The translations under genes and the position numbers were made by a program. Source: Jeotgalibaca ciconiae (GTDB lineage: Bacteria; Bacillota; Bacilli; Lactobacillales; Aerococcaceae). From it: DNA of 64,000 nt. Every line of letters begins with the position of its first letter. Position 1 is the stretch's first letter. The stretch covers positions 1,116,001-1,180,000 of the forward strand of contig NZ_CP034465.1 in assembly GCF_003955755.1 (NCBI RefSeq). Reading direction: 5' to 3'. A model generated the notes under the pieces. That model did no database searches. It was given only the letters and a program-made list of their open reading frames with translations, and was not told the origin of the DNA. This document shows, piece by piece, positions 60,915 to 64,000 of the stretch.

Positions 60915-61229
60915 CTAAAAACCAGGCATTCCTTTTGCAAATTTGCCTAATTTTGCTGTCTGATCGGTTTCTACTTTCTCAAGAGCATCATTGGTTGCCA
61001 TCAAGATAAGATCTTGCAGCATTTCAACGTCGTCTGGATCAACTGCTTCCACTTTTACTTTTACATCAACAACCTTTTTATCGCCGGTCATTGTGATCAT
61101 GACTAAATCATTAGCTGCTGCCCCCACATACTCTGTTTGATTCAATACTTCTTGTGTTTCCTCAATTTGTTTTTGCATTTTTTGCATTTGTTTCATCATG
61201 CCTTGCATATTTCCCATATTTCCACGCAT
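60915..61229 (-). CDS. ebfC: Nucleoid-associated protein, YbaB/EbfC family
   Basis: The 104-residue protein begins with a Met/Gln-rich stretch (GNMQGMMKQMQKMQKQIEETQ) and has VDVKVKVEAVDPDDVEMLQDLILMATNDAL, the pattern of YbaB (seen in parts). It binds DNA as a dimer. It lies between dnaX and recR, a conserved place. Confidence 0.94.
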   Translation of the reverse strand: MRGNMGNMQGMMKQMQKMQKQIEETQEVLNQTEYVGAAANDLVMITMTGDKKVVDVKVKVEAVDPDDVEMLQDLILMATNDALEKVETDQTAKLGKFAKGMPGF

Positions 61230-61241
61230 ATTTTTTCTCTC

Positions 61242-63116
61242 CTATTCGTTAATTACTGTAATGTTCTCTTTTCCAAATATACTAATTGCCTGCTCAACCA
61301 CTTCTTGTTGTTTCGTTTCTTCTTCATCAGAAGGACTCATTTCAATGGCTAAATCATCAAAAATCGGTGGCGCATCCCGGTCATCATAATCCGCTAAAGG
61401 TTGGTCTGCCGGAATATTGGTTCTTTTTGGTTGCTCTTGTTTCTCGTCTGTTTGGTTCTCTCTTTCACTGGCAGCAGAAGACGGTTCATGCTTTCGAGCT
61501 TTTAGTTCTTGTACATAGCTTTTACGCAATGATCCCCATTGTTCCGCTGTAACACAGACAAAGTCTCCAGGACGATTCGACATTCTACTGATTGCCTCTT
61601 CCAGAGCTGCTCGCAATTCTTCGTCTTCACTTGCTTTTTGACACAAAATCTCATACTCAAATGATAAAATACATGCTTCGGCATTTGCAGCAACTGGTTC
61701 AGCTTGCCGTAACACAGCTCTTTGCGTTACAGACAATGTATCCAAAATATCCACCCAGTTCGATTTTACATTTACTAACTCCTGTTTAGAAGCAGACCTC
61801 ATGATGGCTTGGATGCGAGTAAAGTTTGGCTTAAAACTGCTTCCATTTTTAGAAACTGCTAGCCGCGATGTGGTTGGCTTGGCAGCTGGTGTATCACTTG
61901 CTTGAATCGTACCATTTTTAACGCTATCTAACAGGGCTGCCAATTCTTTTTTCAAAGAAGCAACTTCTTTTTCTAGACGGCTTACATCTTGTGGGTTTGT
62001 ATGGCTCTCACTTACCTCAGCAGGAATTGTTACGACTACGTCCGATTGAGAGAGTTTTACGGCCAATACTTCCAGATAAACATCTGGTTGTGTAGAAAAA
62101 CGCATTTCTTTTTGTGTGTAGCTGAATTCTTCTACAGCTCGATACAAAAAGGAACTGTTTACTTCTTTTGAGAAAGATCGAAATTGTTCCGTCGTTTGTT
62201 CACTTGAGTCGGCTTGATTTTCTGTTTGCTTATAAACGAGAATATCTCGAGAAAAAAGAATCATCTCTTCTAGAAAGCGTCCTGCTTCTTTCCCATTTTC
62301 TAAAATATCATGCAGAATATGAAGCGCCGATTCTGCATTACCATTCCATAAAGCCTCCAGGAATGCAATCATCATTTCTTCTGTTAAACTTCCTGAAACT
62401 TGAATAGCATGATCGAAAGTTACACAGTCCGAGTCATAGGAAATCACTTGGTCTAGTAAACTTAAGGCATCACGCATACCGCCGTTCGCCGCACGAGCAA
62501 TGACGTGAAGCGCCTGTTCCTCGTACTTAATTCCTTCTTGTTCTAAAATATAACTCATTCGTGACAAAATCGCTTGATAAGTAATTCTCTTAAAATCAAA
62601 ACGTTGTGTCCGCGAAATGATGGTCAATGGTATCTTATGTGGTTCTGTCGTTGCTAATATAAAGATTACTTTGGCAGGCGGTTCCTCCAACGTTTTCAGT
62701 AATGCATTAAATGCTCCTGTTGAGAGCATATGAACTTCATCGATAATATAAATTTTATATTCTGCTTGGGTAGGGGCATAACGTGCTTTATCACGAATAT
62801 CTCTGATTTCTTCAACACCGTTATTACTGGCAGCATCAATTTCAATTACATCATTTAGTCTGCCTTCTGTAATCGCTTGGCAGATTTCACATTGGTTACA
62901 AGGTTCGCCATCTTCTTGGTTCGGACAGTTGATGGCCTTAGCGAATATTTTCGCTGCACTTGTTTTCCCTGTTCCCCTTGGTCCAGTAAACAAATAAGCA
63001 TGACTGTTCTTTCCTTGTATCAATGCATTTTTTAATGTCCGAGTAACTGCTTCTTGACCAGCAATATCATCAAACCGTTGTGGACGCCATACTCGATAAA
63101 GTGCCTGATAGCTCAT
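61242..63116 (-). CDS. dnaX: DNA polymerase III subunits gamma/tau
   Basis: DnaX is the motor part of the clamp loader and in the tau form links it to the polymerase. The 624-residue protein has P-loop LFTGPRGTGKTSAAKIFA (about residues 42-59), the zinc module NCPNQEDGEPCNQCEIC (about 63-79), IIDEVHMLS (about 123), TTEPHKIP and SRTQRFDFKRI, then domain III (to about residue 360) and a long tail rich in Ser, Lys and Glu. One open frame gives the full tau; I did not find a decisive slippery site for a gamma form. It is the first gene of the housekeeping operon. Confidence 0.96.
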   Translation of the reverse strand: MSYQALYRVWRPQRFDDIAGQEAVTRTLKNALIQGKNSHAYLFTGPRGTGKTSAAKIFAKAINCPNQEDGEPCNQCEICQAITEGRLNDVIEIDAASNNGVEEIRDIRDKARYAPTQAEYKIYIIDEVHMLSTGAFNALLKTLEEPPAKVIFILATTEPHKIPLTIISRTQRFDFKRITYQAILSRMSYILEQEGIKYEEQALHVIARAANGGMRDALSLLDQVISYDSDCVTFDHAIQVSGSLTEEMMIAFLEALWNGNAESALHILHDILENGKEAGRFLEEMILFSRDILVYKQTENQADSSEQTTEQFRSFSKEVNSSFLYRAVEEFSYTQKEMRFSTQPDVYLEVLAVKLSQSDVVVTIPAEVSESHTNPQDVSRLEKEVASLKKELAALLDSVKNGTIQASDTPAAKPTTSRLAVSKNGSSFKPNFTRIQAIMRSASKQELVNVKSNWVDILDTLSVTQRAVLRQAEPVAANAEACILSFEYEILCQKASEDEELRAALEEAISRMSNRPGDFVCVTAEQWGSLRKSYVQELKARKHEPSSAASERENQTDEKQEQPKRTNIPADQPLADYDDRDAPPIFDDLAIEMSPSDEEETKQQEVVEQAISIFGKENITVINE

Positions 63117-63151
63117 TCTTCCCCCTCTTTCCCTTTGTTCTTCATTTCTTC

Positions 63152-63157
63152 ATTATA
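63152..63157 (-). promoter_or_regulatory. Probable -10 box of the dnaX operon
   Basis: On the - strand TATAAT lies 36 bases before the dnaX ATG. The -35 position holds only a weak TTCTAT at 17 bases. Confidence 0.55.
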
Positions 63158-63301
63158 CGGTAAAAAGAGGAAAATAGAAAGGGCTGGGTTCTACTCTCCT
63201 CTCCTGAAAAATCATTGTTCTACCAATGTTTTTCACGTTTAAAACGTTGTCACTAGCGTATTTTACTTTTTCATTAGATAATAGAATTATCGAAAGAGAA
63301 T

Positions 63302-63321
63302 GCAAGCATGGTTATGCTTGT
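63302..63321 (+). repeat. Leader hairpin before the YflT-like gene
   Basis: GCAAGCAT pairs with ATGCTTGT around a four-base loop, directly before the AAAGGAGG of the next gene. It could affect translation start or mRNA stability. Confidence 0.55.
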
Positions 63322-63337
63322 AAAGGAGGAATGAAAG

Positions 63338-63679
63338 ATGAAACTCACTGTAAAATTCCGTTCAACTTCAATTGCTGAAATTATGGACTCCGTGGATCAA
63401 TTACGAGAAAACGGTGTTTCGAAAGACAATATTTATATCATTACCAATCAGGCGAGTAAAGATACGATTCGAAATAATTATGATCTAAGAAAAAAAGATG
63501 GCTCTATTTTTTCTTCTCATCGTCTTTTGGAAAATGTCCACAGTATTTTGCACCTGCAGGAATATGAGGATTTTTATAAAAGAAATCCGCTTTTTGAAGG
63601 CCAAGCTGATCCACTGAAAGATTACTATGAATCAATTGGGTATGGCACACTTGTTGTTGCCATCATGACAACTTCTTAA
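63338..63679 (+). CDS. Short YflT-like stress protein
   Basis: The 113-residue protein has a pattern like the YflT N-terminal domain: strand (KLTVKFRSTS), helix (AEIMDSVDQLRENG), strand (DNIYIITNQ), then a longer middle and a final hydrophobic strand (GTLVVAIMTT). It has no signal peptide. AAAGGAGG lies before ATG 63338. It is followed by a similar gene in the same direction, so the two may be a stress unit. The family call rests on pattern only. Confidence 0.65.
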   Translation: MKLTVKFRSTSIAEIMDSVDQLRENGVSKDNIYIITNQASKDTIRNNYDLRKKDGSIFSSHRLLENVHSILHLQEYEDFYKRNPLFEGQADPLKDYYESIGYGTLVVAIMTTS

Positions 63680-63790
63680 TTTATTTTTTATTAGAATTAA
63701 CCGTATCTTTTGCAGTGATCTTCTTTTTCAGATACACTTATGTTGAACGTAATACAAAATCTGATCTTAAGGAAAGTTGAGGGAAATACT

Positions 63791-64000
63791 ATGGCTAAAT
63801 TTATAAAAGGTCCATATGCAACTGTTACTGAAGTAAAAGATGCTTTACGTGTTTTAGAAGCAGATGGTTATCCTGAAAGCGCCATTACGATTATTGCTAA
63901 TAACGAAGAGGATATTCGTAATATTGAAAGAGGAACTAATGCAGAGGTTAAAAATGAAGAGTCTTCGTCTTTACCAAATGCAGAAGAAGTTTCATTCTGG
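63791..64000 (+). CDS. YflT-like general stress protein, cut off at the window end
   Basis: The first 70 residues are present. They start MAKFIKGPYATVTEVKDAL and continue VLEADGYPESAITIIAN, the N-terminal alpha/beta unit seen in YflT-type proteins and in the protein at 34610. GAGGG precedes the ATG. The rest lies beyond the window. Confidence 0.75.
   Translation, partial: MAKFIKGPYATVTEVKDALRVLEADGYPESAITIIANNEEDIRNIERGTNAEVKNEESSSLPNAEEVSFW

Noticed and set aside
61242-63116. Programmed frameshift in dnaX for a gamma form
   Set aside because: No convincing slippery run with a following hairpin was identified by eye; a computed search would be needed.
63239-63275. SigB-type promoter before the YflT-like gene
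   Set aside because: GTTTAA is present but the GGGTAT-type -10 is not, and SigB is usually missing in Lactobacillales.

Overview
The window looks like a chromosomal segment of a low-GC Gram-positive bacterium of the order Lactobacillales, most likely a Carnobacteriaceae- or Enterococcus-like genus. The grounds are the AT-rich sequence with strong AGGAGG ribosome binding sites, a xylulose-5-phosphate/fructose-6-phosphate phosphoketolase, class Ib plus class III ribonucleotide reductases without class II, T-box and tetrahydrofolate riboswitches, a short glutamate 5-kinase, and the Bacillus-like dnaX-recR-tmk-holB-yabA-rsmI cluster. The genus is an inference. No phage, insertion sequence, CRISPR array, tRNA or rRNA was seen.

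Layout. 1-3.2 kb: a cut-off gene, a small membrane protein, a VanZ-like protein and a GH1 6-phospho-beta-glucosidase. 3.5-6.1 kb: purB-purA. 6.3-9.5 kb: a Gfo/Idh/MocA oxidoreductase and two paralogous membrane-anchored serine hydrolases, each with a direct repeat of the CiaR type in its promoter. 9.7-10.5 kb: folT behind a tetrahydrofolate riboswitch. 10.7-12.8 kb: a three-gene operon (GNAT, aminotransferase, small protein). 12.96-18.5 kb: a methionine-type ABC importer operon (metN, metI, two metQ, an M20 amidohydrolase) behind two tandem T-boxes that both show AUG specifiers. 18.6-25.8 kb: CPBP protease, APH-like kinase, HD hydrolase, phosphoketolase and a divergent SDR dehydrogenase. 25.9-32.4 kb: one nrdDGHIEF operon behind a pair of NrdR boxes. 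32.6-37.8 kb: nitroreductase, methylglyoxal synthase, stress proteins and an OpuC/EgtU-type transporter with a fused permease-binding protein. 38.5-42.7 kb: proBA, an FAD oxidoreductase, mscL. 42.8-53.6 kb: a carbohydrate locus (YesL-like protein, CUT1 permeases and binding protein, GH30 lipoprotein, GH2, AraC regulator, tandem GH43) that looks built for plant beta-1,6-galactan/arabinogalactan side chains. 53.7-63.1 kb: the dnaX to rsmI housekeeping operon. 63.3-64 kb: two YflT-like stress proteins, the last cut off.

The most interesting non-coding signal is a pair of paralogous small RNA genes (about 34017-34110 and 37900-38000). Both have a TTCATA-N5-TTCATA direct repeat 9 nt before the -10 box, a hairpin that presents an anti-Shine-Dalgarno loop (CUCCUCC), a second ACUCCUU segment and a strong terminator. 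This is the plan of streptococcal csRNAs and Listeria LhrC RNAs. The twin serine hydrolases carry a related promoter geometry with TTTAAG-N5-TTTAAG. Three families of intergenic repeats also run through the window.
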